Assembly (NCBI RefSeq): GCF_900104155.1
Contig: NZ_FMYB01000012.1
Coordinates: 1 to 64,000 of the forward strand
DNA: 64,000 nucleotides
Direction of reading: 5' to 3'
From: Butyrivibrio sp. INlla16
Lineage (GTDB): Bacteria > Bacillota > Clostridia > Lachnospirales > Lachnospiraceae
Positions 16,792 through 26,700 of this stretch are shown piece by piece. Made by a program: the position numbers and the translations under genes. Numbering within the stretch: the stretch's first letter is position 1; the number at the start of each line of letters is the position of its first letter. The notes under the pieces are model-generated. The model was not told the DNA's origin. It saw only the letters and a list, made by a program, of their open reading frames with translations, and made no database searches.

Positions 16792-18975
16792 CTATCCTAG
16801 TTTTTGTAAAATCAAGCACATATAGTCATAAAAAGCTGCCCTTGATGGAGGCAGTACTTTTAGCAACACTCGTTTCACTATTCCGGCATCATTCCAATTC
16901 TTTGGAGTATCAGTATCAACCTCAAAGTTCCCTTGTCTACACATATTAAGAAATTTTTTACCATCATCGGTAATCTCTGGCTCATATTGATTAAGCTTGT
17001 ACGAGTCAATAAGTGATATGAATCTGTTTGCGCCCTTATTTCTGTATGGCATAGGGCAAGACATAATCGCATCAAATGCAAAATCAATTGCAAATGGTAA
17101 CAATTCCTTCGTATAACACAAGTTATTCTGCAAAGAATATCCCAATATGCTCTCCAATATGTCAATTTGTTCCTTCGCAAACTGTTCCGGTTTCTTTTTT
17201 ATCTTATTCATAGCAGAATCTTCACTATCAGCTCTGTAATGGTAGAGTTTGTCAGATATTACTGCCACTCCATCAGCATTATGTAGTGCTGATATCATGA
17301 ATATGGCATCTTCACCATACTTTCTTTCTTCTATAAACGAAACCTGTTTTCTTATGACATATTCCTTTTTATATGCACATCGCCAACAAAATACACTTAA
17401 GTATTTTTTTGAAAAAATATCTTCAGCAGCTACTTTTTCAAAATACAAATCCGGTGTTGTCAGTACCCTAAAAAACCATTCATCAGGTCGCCGATCATCC
17501 ATAAGGAATGGTTCTCCGCCAAACACCAGCATATCCGGCTCATTATTCGAAATTATTGATTCGCAGACAATCTTACATGTGTCTTTATCAAAATGATCAT
17601 CCGCATCCAATAGTAAAATATATTTTCCTGTAGCGCTCTTTAGTCCAAGGTTTCTGGCATGCGATACGCCACTATTACCCGTAGATATCAATTTGATTCT
17701 ATTATCACATTTTTGAAAACTCTTTATTATTTCCCCACTTTTATCTGTAGAACCATCATTTATGCAGATCACTTCATAATTGCTGAAGCTCTGATAACGC
17801 AAGCTGTCCAGGCATGCCTGGATATGCTTCTCGGCATTATATACAGGGATGATGATTGAAAAAAATGGATTATTATTTTCAGCCACCTTGTCTTCCTCTG
17901 GCATATTTGATGCCGCCTGTACTATCTGCTTAATAGTTTTTTCTTTATTATTGGCTATGCGTTCGTCATCTCTCCAAACGTGATATTCAAAAGGTTCTCT
18001 TGCAATCCTTACAATATCGCGTTTTTTCCACCAGCACGGTCCAAATGGAATCTTATCAGCACCATACTCAAATATCATTTCTTCAAAAATAGGAGATATT
18101 TTATACAAAAAATCCAATCTCTTATTTGGACTAAGTAATTCGTACATCCAAATACACGCATCGTAAAAAGCACTGACATAAATAAGCGGAAGCGAACACA
18201 CTTCATCATCAGCACCCTCATCTTCTGAATCTTTTTTATTTTCCAAGCCACTTATGAATCTTTTGATTTCTCCATATTCTTTAAGAACAAAATCCGATTT
18301 TTTATCTGCATTATTTACAGATGAGCCTTCATTATCCTGCCGATAAAAATACAGTTTATCAGAAATACATGCCATTTTTTCTGCGCATGCAAGAATTTTA
18401 AAAGTAAAACTGGTATCTTGATACGATGCTCCAGGTGTGTTCAAAAATAAAATATTATTATTTCTCAAAAAGTCTGCTCTGTATATTGCTGACCATATAG
18501 AAGGCTTTCTACTGAACATCGTTCCTTGTTTAAACTTCTTTGGTTCAAAAATGTAGTTACACTCTTCCGGCAAACAAGCTTCGTGTGGAATAATCTTATC
18601 CGTATCTGCCCACCACAAATAAAAATTAGCTTTCACCACATCAAGCTCATATTTATTCGCAGTAGTATATAAGCGTTCAAACATCTCCCGCCTTATATAA
18701 TCATCACTTTCAACGATACCTATGTATTCTCCCGTAGCGATTTTCATCGCTTTATTCATAGAATCTCCATAACCGCTATTCGTTTTGTTCAAAACAATGA
18801 TACGATCATCCTCTACCGCATACTCTTCAAGTATCTGTAGCGTTCCATCCGTTGATCCATCATTTATACAGATAATCTCAATATCTGATAGTGTTTGTTC
18901 CAACACACTCTCAAGACATTTTCTTATGAATTTCTCCACGTTGTAACACGGAACTAGCACTGACACTTTAGCCAT
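16792..18975 (-). CDS. Two-domain GT2 glycosyltransferase
   Basis: Two complete GT-A domains are fused. The first (about residues 1-330) starts KVSVLVPCYNVEKFI with EIICINDGSTDGT and VESDDYI. The second (about 370-620) starts FFSIIIPVYNAEKHI with EVICINDGSTDKS and LLDADDHFD. Each has the DXD-type motif, so both are probably active, making a bifunctional transferase for alternating or successive sugars of the surface glycan. The frame extends upstream to a TTG at 19008, but the ATG at 18975 has GGGGAG upstream and begins right at the fold, so it is preferred. It follows the ABC ATPase gene by 48 nt. Confidence 0.87.
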   Translation of the reverse strand: MAKVSVLVPCYNVEKFIRKCLESVLEQTLSDIEIICINDGSTDGTLQILEEYAVEDDRIIVLNKTNSGYGDSMNKAMKIATGEYIGIVESDDYIRREMFERLYTTANKYELDVVKANFYLWWADTDKIIPHEACLPEECNYIFEPKKFKQGTMFSRKPSIWSAIYRADFLRNNNILFLNTPGASYQDTSFTFKILACAEKMACISDKLYFYRQDNEGSSVNNADKKSDFVLKEYGEIKRFISGLENKKDSEDEGADDEVCSLPLIYVSAFYDACIWMYELLSPNKRLDFLYKISPIFEEMIFEYGADKIPFGPCWWKKRDIVRIAREPFEYHVWRDDERIANNKEKTIKQIVQAASNMPEEDKVAENNNPFFSIIIPVYNAEKHIQACLDSLRYQSFSNYEVICINDGSTDKSGEIIKSFQKCDNRIKLISTGNSGVSHARNLGLKSATGKYILLLDADDHFDKDTCKIVCESIISNNEPDMLVFGGEPFLMDDRRPDEWFFRVLTTPDLYFEKVAAEDIFSKKYLSVFCWRCAYKKEYVIRKQVSFIEERKYGEDAIFMISALHNADGVAVISDKLYHYRADSEDSAMNKIKKKPEQFAKEQIDILESILGYSLQNNLCYTKELLPFAIDFAFDAIMSCPMPYRNKGANRFISLIDSYKLNQYEPEITDDGKKFLNMCRQGNFEVDTDTPKNWNDAGIVKRVLLKVLPPSRAAFYDYMCLILQKLG

Positions 18976-19023
18976 TATCCATACATCTCCCCAACATTTT
19001 TCTGACAATAATCGATATGAATA

Positions 19024-19770
19024 TTATTTCGATCCAGATTCACTATACCGAGCGCATATTTCCTCAGTATTTCCATCCATGAGTTTCTTGCCTTTTTCAA
19101 TCCAAATCACTCTATCACAGTTATCCCTGATAGTTGCCATACCATGACTAACAAGTAAAACAGTGGAGCCTCCATGAATCATCTCTTTAATTCTAGCCAA
19201 ACTCTTTTTCCTAAAGAACTCATCTCCAACTGACAGCACTTCGTCAAGCAGTAGTATGTCCGCGGCATCACCTGCAGTTGCAATTGCAAATGCAAGCCTG
19301 GATACCATACCTGAGGAGTAGTTCTTCACCTTCTCTTCCATAAAGTCTTCAAGCTCTGCAAACTTTACAATGTCATCATAGTGTTCATCTATGAATTCCT
19401 TGGAATAGCCTACGATAGCTCCATTCAGGTAGACATTTTCTCGACCGGAGAGTTCCATATCGAAGCCGGTTCCAAGTGTCAACATTTGGAGACGCCTACG
19501 ATCGACAATTATCTCTCCTTCAGTAGGATTTATGGCACCGGCAATCAGTTTGAAGAGCGTGGATTTCCCCGAACCATTGGTTCCGATTATCCCGACAACT
19601 TCGCCTTTGTATATATCAAATGAGACATCGTTAAGAGCGAGAAGCTCGCGGTAGCTTATTTCCTTTTTAATTGTTTTTATCAGGTACTCCTTAAGTCCGG
19701 AGACGTTGGAAGTGCTGATTTTGTATTTCATGGTCAGGTTTTTGACCTGGATTATTGGTTGTTGGTTCAT
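19024..19770 (-). CDS. Polysaccharide ABC exporter ATPase (Wzt/TagH type)
   Basis: The 248-residue ATPase powers export of a lipid-linked polysaccharide through the adjacent permease. It shows Walker A GTNGSGKSTL, the signature KNYSSGMVSRLAFAIA, Walker B DILLLDEVLSVGD and the H-loop LLVSHG. There is no C-terminal carbohydrate-binding domain as in E. coli O9a Wzt, so it resembles TagH/RfbE-type exporters that do not recognise the glycan end directly. The start at 19770 has GAGGGG 6 nt upstream; this ribosome site is the end of the dispersed palindromic repeat at 19779-19828. An earlier in-frame codon at 19827 lies inside the repeat and is rejected. Confidence 0.9.
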   Translation of the reverse strand: MNQQPIIQVKNLTMKYKISTSNVSGLKEYLIKTIKKEISYRELLALNDVSFDIYKGEVVGIIGTNGSGKSTLFKLIAGAINPTEGEIIVDRRRLQMLTLGTGFDMELSGRENVYLNGAIVGYSKEFIDEHYDDIVKFAELEDFMEEKVKNYSSGMVSRLAFAIATAGDAADILLLDEVLSVGDEFFRKKSLARIKEMIHGGSTVLLVSHGMATIRDNCDRVIWIEKGKKLMDGNTEEICARYSESGSK

Positions 19771-19778
19771 ATGCGTCC

Positions 19779-19828
19779 CCTCATCCGTCAGCTTCGCTGA
19801 CACCTTCTCCTCAAGGAGAAGGCACAAT
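19779..19828. repeat. Dispersed palindromic repeat, copy 1
   Basis: The element opens with CCCCTCATCCG and has two hairpins: GTCAGCTTCGCTGAC, and CCTTCTCC with GGAGAAGG. It fills the gap between permease and ATPase genes. Read on the gene strand it ends GGATGAGGGG, which serves as ribosome binding site of the ATPase gene. Confidence 0.8.
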
Positions 19829-19830
19829 TA

Positions 19831-20595
19831 TTAGATGTTTTGCATTACTTCGTTTTCTCTTCTGCGGAATACGAGGTATCCCAAAAGGTATGCCGCTACC
19901 GCCCAGAAGATGGCTTTTATCCATAAGTCCTTAGTAGGAAATGTGGAATAAATCATGGTATCTCTGGCAAAGAGCATGTAGCAATACACCGGATTATTAT
20001 TGATGACCATTTGCATTGCTGCAGGCACTTGTTCAACTGGATAGAATAGCGCTGACATGTACATAAGCATTGTCAAGAATACTGTGTATAGATACTTTAT
20101 GTCAGCAAAGAATACATACAGTATTGATAGTATATATCCAACTCCCAGTCCAAACATTACGCAGAGTACGATATCAATCGGGAATAACAACATGGTGATT
20201 GATGGTTTCACTCCAGACAAAAACACAAGTGGAAAAAAGGCCAGAAGGGTATACAGAAAATTCACCAATGCTGTATAACATCTCGAAAGGACAAAAACAT
20301 TCTTTGGTACCTTCACACGTAGTAGTAGATTTCTATTATCAACCAGAACTGTCATTACACTGTTGCTGATCTGTCCGTACAGATTCCAAAATAAATATCC
20401 AGCTAAGTAGTAAAGTGGAAAATTTTGAATGCTTCTTTTGAACATAGTAGAGAATACCAATGTCATTACAAGCATATACAGAAGTGGACTTAAAACGCTC
20501 CACAAGATTCCCAGATAGGATCTGGCATATTTTCTCTTGATTTCTCTCCCCGTAAGCTCCCTGATTACAAACCAGTACTGCTTTAAATCTCCCAT
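19831..20595 (-). CDS. Polysaccharide ABC exporter permease (Wzm/TagG type)
   Basis: The 254-residue protein has the six-helix ABC-2 permease layout with the N-terminal cytoplasmic helix ELTGREIKRKYARSYLG and then LGILWSVLSPLLYML, characteristic of Wzm/TagG/RfbA exporters. GAGGAAAG lies directly before the ATG at good spacing. It is the first gene of the leftward polysaccharide operon and is preceded by a promoter at 20661-20689 and two TCTATAGTA boxes. It works with the ATPase encoded next to export lipid-linked glycan across the membrane. Confidence 0.9.
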   Translation of the reverse strand: MGDLKQYWFVIRELTGREIKRKYARSYLGILWSVLSPLLYMLVMTLVFSTMFKRSIQNFPLYYLAGYLFWNLYGQISNSVMTVLVDNRNLLLRVKVPKNVFVLSRCYTALVNFLYTLLAFFPLVFLSGVKPSITMLLFPIDIVLCVMFGLGVGYILSILYVFFADIKYLYTVFLTMLMYMSALFYPVEQVPAAMQMVINNNPVYCYMLFARDTMIYSTFPTKDLWIKAIFWAVAAYLLGYLVFRRRENEVMQNI

Positions 20596-20615
20596 ACTTT
20601 CCTCACAAAAAACTT

Positions 20616-20689
20616 TCTATAGTACTTTAATGCTGCAATTATGCACTAATGTACCTATTTAGTATATAACTATACTATAGAACCGTCAA
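20616..20689 (-). promoter_or_regulatory. Promoter and inverted TCTATAGTA boxes of the exporter operon
   Basis: On the minus strand a -35 TTGACG (20684-20689) and -10 TATACT (20661-20666) are 17 bp apart, and the box TCTATAGTA (20673-20681, minus orientation) lies between them. A second box in the opposite orientation (20616-20624) falls in the leader about 20 nt before the permease start. Binding at these sites would block RNA polymerase. The region 20690-20958 otherwise contains only a terminator-like stem-loop at 20769-20806. Confidence 0.6.
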
Positions 20690-20768
20690 ATGGTGTTTTT
20701 GACACAATAGTGCATTTCCGGAGTCATTTCCTGAGGCAGTACAAAATTCGTAAAAAGGGCATAAAAAA

Positions 20769-20806
20769 CTCCTGACATAAAGCATTTTCATACGTTACAT
20801 CAGGAT
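20769..20806 (-). terminator. Degenerate stem-loop downstream of the pRiA4b gene
   Basis: CTCCTGACATAAAG and TTACATCAGGA form an imperfect stem. It is closely similar to the terminator at 4684-4729, including the loop TTTCATAC, and lies 150 nt beyond the stop of the leftward pRiA4b/SEC-C gene. Minus-strand sequence after it is ...TTTTTTATG, a short T-run. Confidence 0.5.
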
Positions 20807-20958
20807 TTATCCTTTTTACTATTCATTTATCTATTACTTATTTTTCGAAAGAAGCATATTTCCTTTATAGTGTTCAAGCCTTTCAGGATAGTTGTATAGT
20901 ACTGCTGCCCTGAGGAGATTTTCCCGTAGACAGTAATTCCTCATAGCCGGGATAGAAT

Positions 20959-23424
20959 TTAATCGTATATCCCTTTCCCCATGCAGCATTTCTTGAATTT
21001 CTTGCCGCTCCCGCATGGACAGGGATCATTTCTTCCAATCTTGGGCTTATCACGGACTATCGGCTTTTGAGGAATGAAGAGGTCATCATCCCAGTCACGT
21101 AATGGATCGTCATCAATTCCGTGAATGAATAAGTTATCGTCATCATGAAAGGGCAAGTCTGATTCAAAGTAATCCGGTACTCTCCCCTTCTTTATCATGT
21201 TCTGCATTCTGTTGACTTCCGTAGATAGTTCAGGCGCCAGTTTCTTTATTCTTCCAAGAAGAAATTCGGTGCGTTCCTTTTTGCCAACTGCCACAAAGAA
21301 ATCCACGAAGCTCGCCATAACTTCCAGATTGTCCGGGTACTTTGCAAGTATTTTTTCTGCCCGCTCTGCAAATTCTTCCTTGTGCGTCTTCATCTCATCC
21401 GTAACACGAAGCTCATATAATTCCCATTGTATGTCCTCCGGAAGGTACATAAGATGTGCCTTCGCCCCCTTACTCTTTTTACCGGTTGTTGCAAAGGATG
21501 ACACTGGAAGGTCCTGCGGGCGCTGCCCTGTGAGCTTGTAATACTCATATCTTGAATAACCCTTTAAGTGAGGAAGTCCGGTATCCATCACGCAGGCTAT
21601 ACTATTATGCCAGTACTCCGAAAGCATGAAATAATTATTGGTCGGATATATCTCACACAGTTCCTCAAATAGAAATCCCGCATCACAGCCATTAAGTACG
21701 CAGCGATAGAGATAATCCATATGCTCACTTGTTTCTCTGTCTTCAAGTTCAAAGACATGTTCAAACAGCATACCCATATCAGCCCATGCATAATAGATGT
21801 CTGCCATATCCCGAGATACTATCTGAGCGTCTGTACTTGTAAAAGTCTTGTAATCAATGTCGCTTCCAAGTTTCAGTTTCCGATATTCAATGATAGACTG
21901 CGCATCAAGCCCCGGCATTACAACGTGGGATTCACCGCTAAGATAATCTGTGCAAGTCTGAAGCACTGTGGGCATGGTAAGATGAAGATAGGTTTTTACG
22001 GTAACGTCTTTTTCATCTGCCTTTATCCCATAAATTTGGTTCATTGTCGGCGCGATTTTGTCTATCTCAAATATGCCATAAGCCATGATAATTCCGCCCA
22101 TTCGTCTATCAAAATCGCCAAGCTCTCTATATATCTTTCTCCCGGATTTCTTATAAAGCTCCCTTACAGGCTCAATGATCTCACCCGCATCCTCTGCAAG
22201 CTTAATTTGTGCCTTGTTACCTTTCTCCTTGACTTCAAGAATCCCCATAAGGATGCTGATCATGATAGTATCCATTATTTCACCAGGTGCAAAACCATCG
22301 AATTTAAAAATGTCTGTTTTACCATCATATATGTCAAAAAGTGTTTCCAGCTCATCCTGGTGGTACAGGTACATAAAATATTTCGGATGCTCTTTTAATT
22401 CATTAACGATTTTTCTTATTCTCTCGAGCTTTGTAGTACCGCTCTTATCGGGAATCTGCATGTATTTGATGTAGTTCTTGATATCTATGTCACGCAGATT
22501 AAGCATCAGATCCTGAATCTGATGCCTGGATTTTTCTATTGTCACATCAGTCCATTTGTCATAATCAAAAAGAGTCTTAACCTTCTTGTCGCCGTTGTTT
22601 GTCTGGTCCATGAGTTCGTAGTAGTTGTCCACATTTTCATCGCCATAAGTGTGGCGAAGAGTTTTGTCAAAAGCCTCCTTGGCATCAGCAACGGCTTTCA
22701 ATGTATTTCCAATATCCTTAATAGCCTTCTCAAGTTTCTTCTGCTGTTCTTTACTCACAATGTAATCTCTGTTTTTGGGAACGCTTACCTGATCAAGATT
22801 TATATTTCCGCGGGAACTCATAGTTTTGTATAGGAGATTCTCTTCACTAACAGGCTTTATTTTCTTTTTTGTTTTTTTGTATCTTGATAATTCCTGATTG
22901 ACCAGTTCCATATCGTATGGTCCGTTACTCTGTTCATTGAACCATTCCTTAATTTCATCATGCTCAGGATCTTTGGGGTCATCGAGAGTCTCAAGCATCT
23001 GATAATAGCCCCATATACCGCCGCAGTCTTCGGGAGGAGTATCTCCCTTAAATTTAATTACCATCGGATGGTCATACTCATAATCTTTGATAATCTTCTC
23101 GATTTGAACAGTATGATACCAGTCATCTCCAAAATCATATAGATATGTAAAAGACTTTGTATCTTCAAAAAACTCATCAATGATATATTCTGATGAGTCC
23201 AAAACATCCATATCCCATCCGCCATCAAATTCATCAGCCTGCTCAAGGAGCCTTACTCCCTGATTGCCAAATGTATACTCACTAAGGTGTCCTTCCCACC
23301 ATCCCATTACTTTATGTATAACCACCGTCAGCTGTGAAAAGCTAAGTCCTGCTGGTACTATACATCTGCGCCAGATTGGCGGTTTTGAATTTTTGATTGT
23401 GATTTTAAGCTGATATGCTTTCAT
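20959..23424 (-). CDS. Plasmid pRiA4b ORF-3-like protein with C-terminal SEC-C zinc motif
   Basis: The 821-residue protein starts with a pRiA4b ORF-3-like domain (about residues 1-170; motifs [29 protein letters not shown] and [11 protein letters not shown]). The C-terminus carries a SEC-C motif ([18 protein letters not shown]) with the zinc-binding Cys pattern CPC...CC. The middle 500 residues are not recognised. Family members are widespread but without a defined function; SEC-C motifs mediate protein or nucleic-acid contacts. It is separated from the adhesin gene by 345 bp that include a terminator, so it is its own unit. Confidence 0.8.
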   Translation of the reverse strand: MKAYQLKITIKNSKPPIWRRCIVPAGLSFSQLTVVIHKVMGWWEGHLSEYTFGNQGVRLLEQADEFDGGWDMDVLDSSEYIIDEFFEDTKSFTYLYDFGDDWYHTVQIEKIIKDYEYDHPMVIKFKGDTPPEDCGGIWGYYQMLETLDDPKDPEHDEIKEWFNEQSNGPYDMELVNQELSRYKKTKKKIKPVSEENLLYKTMSSRGNINLDQVSVPKNRDYIVSKEQQKKLEKAIKDIGNTLKAVADAKEAFDKTLRHTYGDENVDNYYELMDQTNNGDKKVKTLFDYDKWTDVTIEKSRHQIQDLMLNLRDIDIKNYIKYMQIPDKSGTTKLERIRKIVNELKEHPKYFMYLYHQDELETLFDIYDGKTDIFKFDGFAPGEIMDTIMISILMGILEVKEKGNKAQIKLAEDAGEIIEPVRELYKKSGRKIYRELGDFDRRMGGIIMAYGIFEIDKIAPTMNQIYGIKADEKDVTVKTYLHLTMPTVLQTCTDYLSGESHVVMPGLDAQSIIEYRKLKLGSDIDYKTFTSTDAQIVSRDMADIYYAWADMGMLFEHVFELEDRETSEHMDYLYRCVLNGCDAGFLFEELCEIYPTNNYFMLSEYWHNSIACVMDTGLPHLKGYSRYEYYKLTGQRPQDLPVSSFATTGKKSKGAKAHLMYLPEDIQWELYELRVTDEMKTHKEEFAERAEKILAKYPDNLEVMASFVDFFVAVGKKERTEFLLGRIKKLAPELSTEVNRMQNMIKKGRVPDYFESDLPFHDDDNLFIHGIDDDPLRDWDDDLFIPQKPIVRDKPKIGRNDPCPCGSGKKFKKCCMGKGIYD

Positions 23425-23464
23425 TAAGATTTATTTCTCCGGTCTGTTAATATTTCAGCGCTAT

Positions 23465-23553
23465 TCAAGTGCATACTCCCTCGCCTCCCTGATGAAAATG
23501 GTATCCATCATAGTTCTTCTTAAGAGCCGCAAGGCACTCCTCTTCCTTCATCA
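23465..23553 (-). pseudogene. Remnant of an AAA-ATPase-like/PD-(D/E)XK gene
   Basis: About 30 codons read EECLAALKKNYDGYHFH and GGEGV before a TGA, matching EECFNALKMNYDGYHFH and SGEGI in the intact family member at 917-2491. Coding similarity is lost on both sides. The rest of 23425-23770 has no other gene, apart from the terminator at 23721. This marks a former insertion of the same family here. Confidence 0.8.
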
Positions 23554-23720
23554 GCTGTTTTCAAAAGGTTATTAAACCTTTGGGACAAGGTATTATCTCC
23601 TAGTATAGTAATCCACATTTTTCTGCAATCACTAATATTATACAAAACAGGCATAGCTACTGCAATCGGCACGATTAGTGAAATGATTTTTTTGAGTATA
23701 TAAAAAATGTAGTAAAGAAA

Positions 23721-23757
23721 AAAGGGGCTGTCGCATTAGATGAACTGCTGCCCCTTT
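23721..23757 (-). terminator. Intrinsic terminator of the large surface-protein gene
   Basis: AAAGGGGC (23721-23728) pairs with GCCCCTTT (23750-23757), and on the minus strand the stem is followed by TTTCTTT. It lies 13 nt after the stop of the gene at 23770. Confidence 0.85.
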
Positions 23758-23769
23758 ATTCACCTTATT

Positions 23770-26700
23770 CTACTTTTTCCCAGCGGTCCATTTAGGATAG
23801 TATATTGTTGCATTCCGTGAAAGGCCTCTTTTCCTAAAAATCTTTGGATATCTTATTCTACATTTAGCAGGAATAAAAACATAAGCCTTTTCTGATATTT
23901 TACCAAGTGCCTTCTTGCCAATGCTCTTATTTTTTAACTTAGAGGTATTTATAACCAGCTTCTTTAGATTCTGACAATTGTAAAATGCCCTGTCACCTAT
24001 CGTCCTAATGTTATTACTTAGTACAACTTTCCTCACTCTCTTATTGTTTTCAAACGCACTATTCGCTACACCGGTTATCTTCACCTGACACCCATCTTTC
24101 AATATCACTAAACTGGGAACCCTGACTGACTTTTTCTTGCTCATAGGTGAATGAATATAAGTTCCTTCAGTAGGCGTACCCTGCGCATCAAGCTTCGTGA
24201 TCTGACAAAAGACATCATTATCATCTGTATTAACTATTTCCCCAATACTGTGCCCTTCATCAGTACATGTAACTTGCGCTTTTTCCGAATTACTATCAAC
24301 ATTCGGCGTGTTATCTTCTTCGTATGCTTTATTCGAAGTCTTGCTGTTTTTAAGATTCCATTTCGCATATAAGTAAATATCTTCAGACGGCATATTTATG
24401 TAATCGTATGGATAATAAAATTCTTCATCCATAAACCAACCGCCAAATGTATAACCTTCGCGCGAAGGTATATCAAGTTCTCCAATCTCCGCTCCATATG
24501 TCACTAGCCTGGTTCTTATATGCGAGCCGCCATTGCTATCAAATTCAATCCTATAAACATCGGGAGTCCATTTAGCATATAAAACCATGCTGTCCATTGG
24601 CATTTTTTCAAATGTATACTCGTTAAGCAGTTCAGGTTCCAAATACCATCCTTCAAAAGTATTTCCTTCCTTTACAGGTTTCTCGGGTTCACTAATTACT
24701 GAATCATATTCAGCCGTAATGCTTTCTACTTCGCTTCCTCCATTTGTCTCAAAAGATATCGTTCTATTTTTATCTTCTCTTTCCACAACCCCAACAGATG
24801 TCTGATCTGCAAGAGTGTAAAAGACACTATCTTCATTACAATTATTCTCTTTGATTATCAGAAGATGATTTGATTGATATGACATCGACCCCTGGTGCAA
24901 ATTCATGGAATTCAAAAGACTTACATATTCGCGTTTTCCATTCTGAGAATATGAAATCTGCAAATCTTTATTATGCACAGAGCCTTTCGCCCTTGTGCCA
25001 ATAGATTTATATCCTATATCTGTACCAACCTTCAAATCATTCATTTTAGAAGAATCAAAACCCGGGAGTACTAGATATAGCCTATTATTTGCATTTTTAT
25101 GTGTATGAAAAGCTTTCACAATTAAGTCTTGGAAAGACGATCCAAGGGTGTAATTCGTCTTAAACTTAGGGTTATTCCAAATAAGCAAAACATAATCATC
25201 TGATCTACTCATAAGACTTAAGTATTTGCAAAACGGGTTATACTTTTCATTCCAACTAGCAGAATCACCACCAAAAGGTGAAAAATACAATTCAAAAACG
25301 TCATCCCTCGAAGAGCCCAGATACACTATTTTCTCAGATGGAGGTATTTCATTATCTTTTCCGGCGTTTATTAAATCAATCTGCTCAGTCATCTTCTCCC
25401 ATACAATATTTCTGAACTCATAAATATCTTCCTGCCCACAGTATTCAGAAACCAATTTCAAGTAATTATATGCAGCTTGATACAATCTGTCATGATCTGA
25501 TACCACACACCCTGACTGAATATTATTGTTATTATTTGTTCCGGTGCTATTGATACCATCCAAATTTATACTGGAAAGCCATAAAGATCCACTGTGCTCT
25601 TTGCCATCTTTATCAATGTAATTGGAAACTGCGCAAACCTTTGTATGCATCATATCAGTGGCTGCATCATCCCCATAAGAAGTCCATTTGACCTTATTAA
25701 AGAGCAGGTAATCCTTAACCAAGCCGCCCCTTACATAATTTTTGTCACACTTATCATAGAAATAATTTTCAAAATACTGGACAAATCCAGTTTCTCCACT
25801 TGTCCTAAGAGAAGCTTCTATCTGCCCCATTGCATTTACATGAATTCCCATTTTAGCAGCAGTAACAAGTAAATATGCTATGCGAACAAAACCATTCTTA
25901 TCATAATTCTTTCCGGGTAGCTGTCGCATATATCCAAAGTATCTACTGTTTCTGTTGATGCATACAGCAGCTTCAACTGAAAAGTGGAATGTTGAGAGGC
26001 TTATAAACACCTCTTTTTCCGGATATTCTCTTTTATATTTCATCGCCTCATATATCAAAATGCCTTCTGCAACATTTGGATTATATGCCTTTTCCCCACT
26101 ATGACTAACAAGCGTATCTACTGTGACATTCTTTCCATTTATATTCTCGAATACTGTTGTATTACGACTACAGAAATTCGAAGAATCTCCAAGAATCTCA
26201 AGCTTATTGTATGCATCGCTTATGTATTCTTCTTCAGTACCGTTCTCTAGGTCAAAAATTGCCTTTACGGATTCTGAATCTTTCTCCTGAGGTACAATTC
26301 CCGGAATAATCTCGTGTGAATAGTCCTCATATTCAGGAATAATAAAGCTCACTTCATTTACTGTCAGCTTGTTTACAATCGCCGATGCCCAATAAGTATC
26401 ATCCAACACATCCGTTGTTAAATCTGTATATTGATCTTTATCGATGTTTAAAGTTGCTTTGTTTGTATTTCCATAAATTATAGATCCACCACTTATACCA
26501 ACATTTTCTGAAACTGTAAGTGCGGCAACATTCACTTCGGTGCCGGTCTTAGTGATATATGCTACTCCGCCATTATCTGCCCTGTTTTTGACTGCTTTGT
26601 TATTAAAAAGTGTCAGCCTACTTTCATTTGCACAATAACAAGCTCCTCCGAAGGCACTTGCCACATTACTCTTAAACTCGCAGTCCCTGATCATCGTCTC

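Noticed and set aside
20834..21016. 60-codon leftward frame overlapping the end of the pRiA4b/SEC-C gene
   Set aside because: It covers the SEC-C coding region in another frame and has no ribosome site or recognisable motif.
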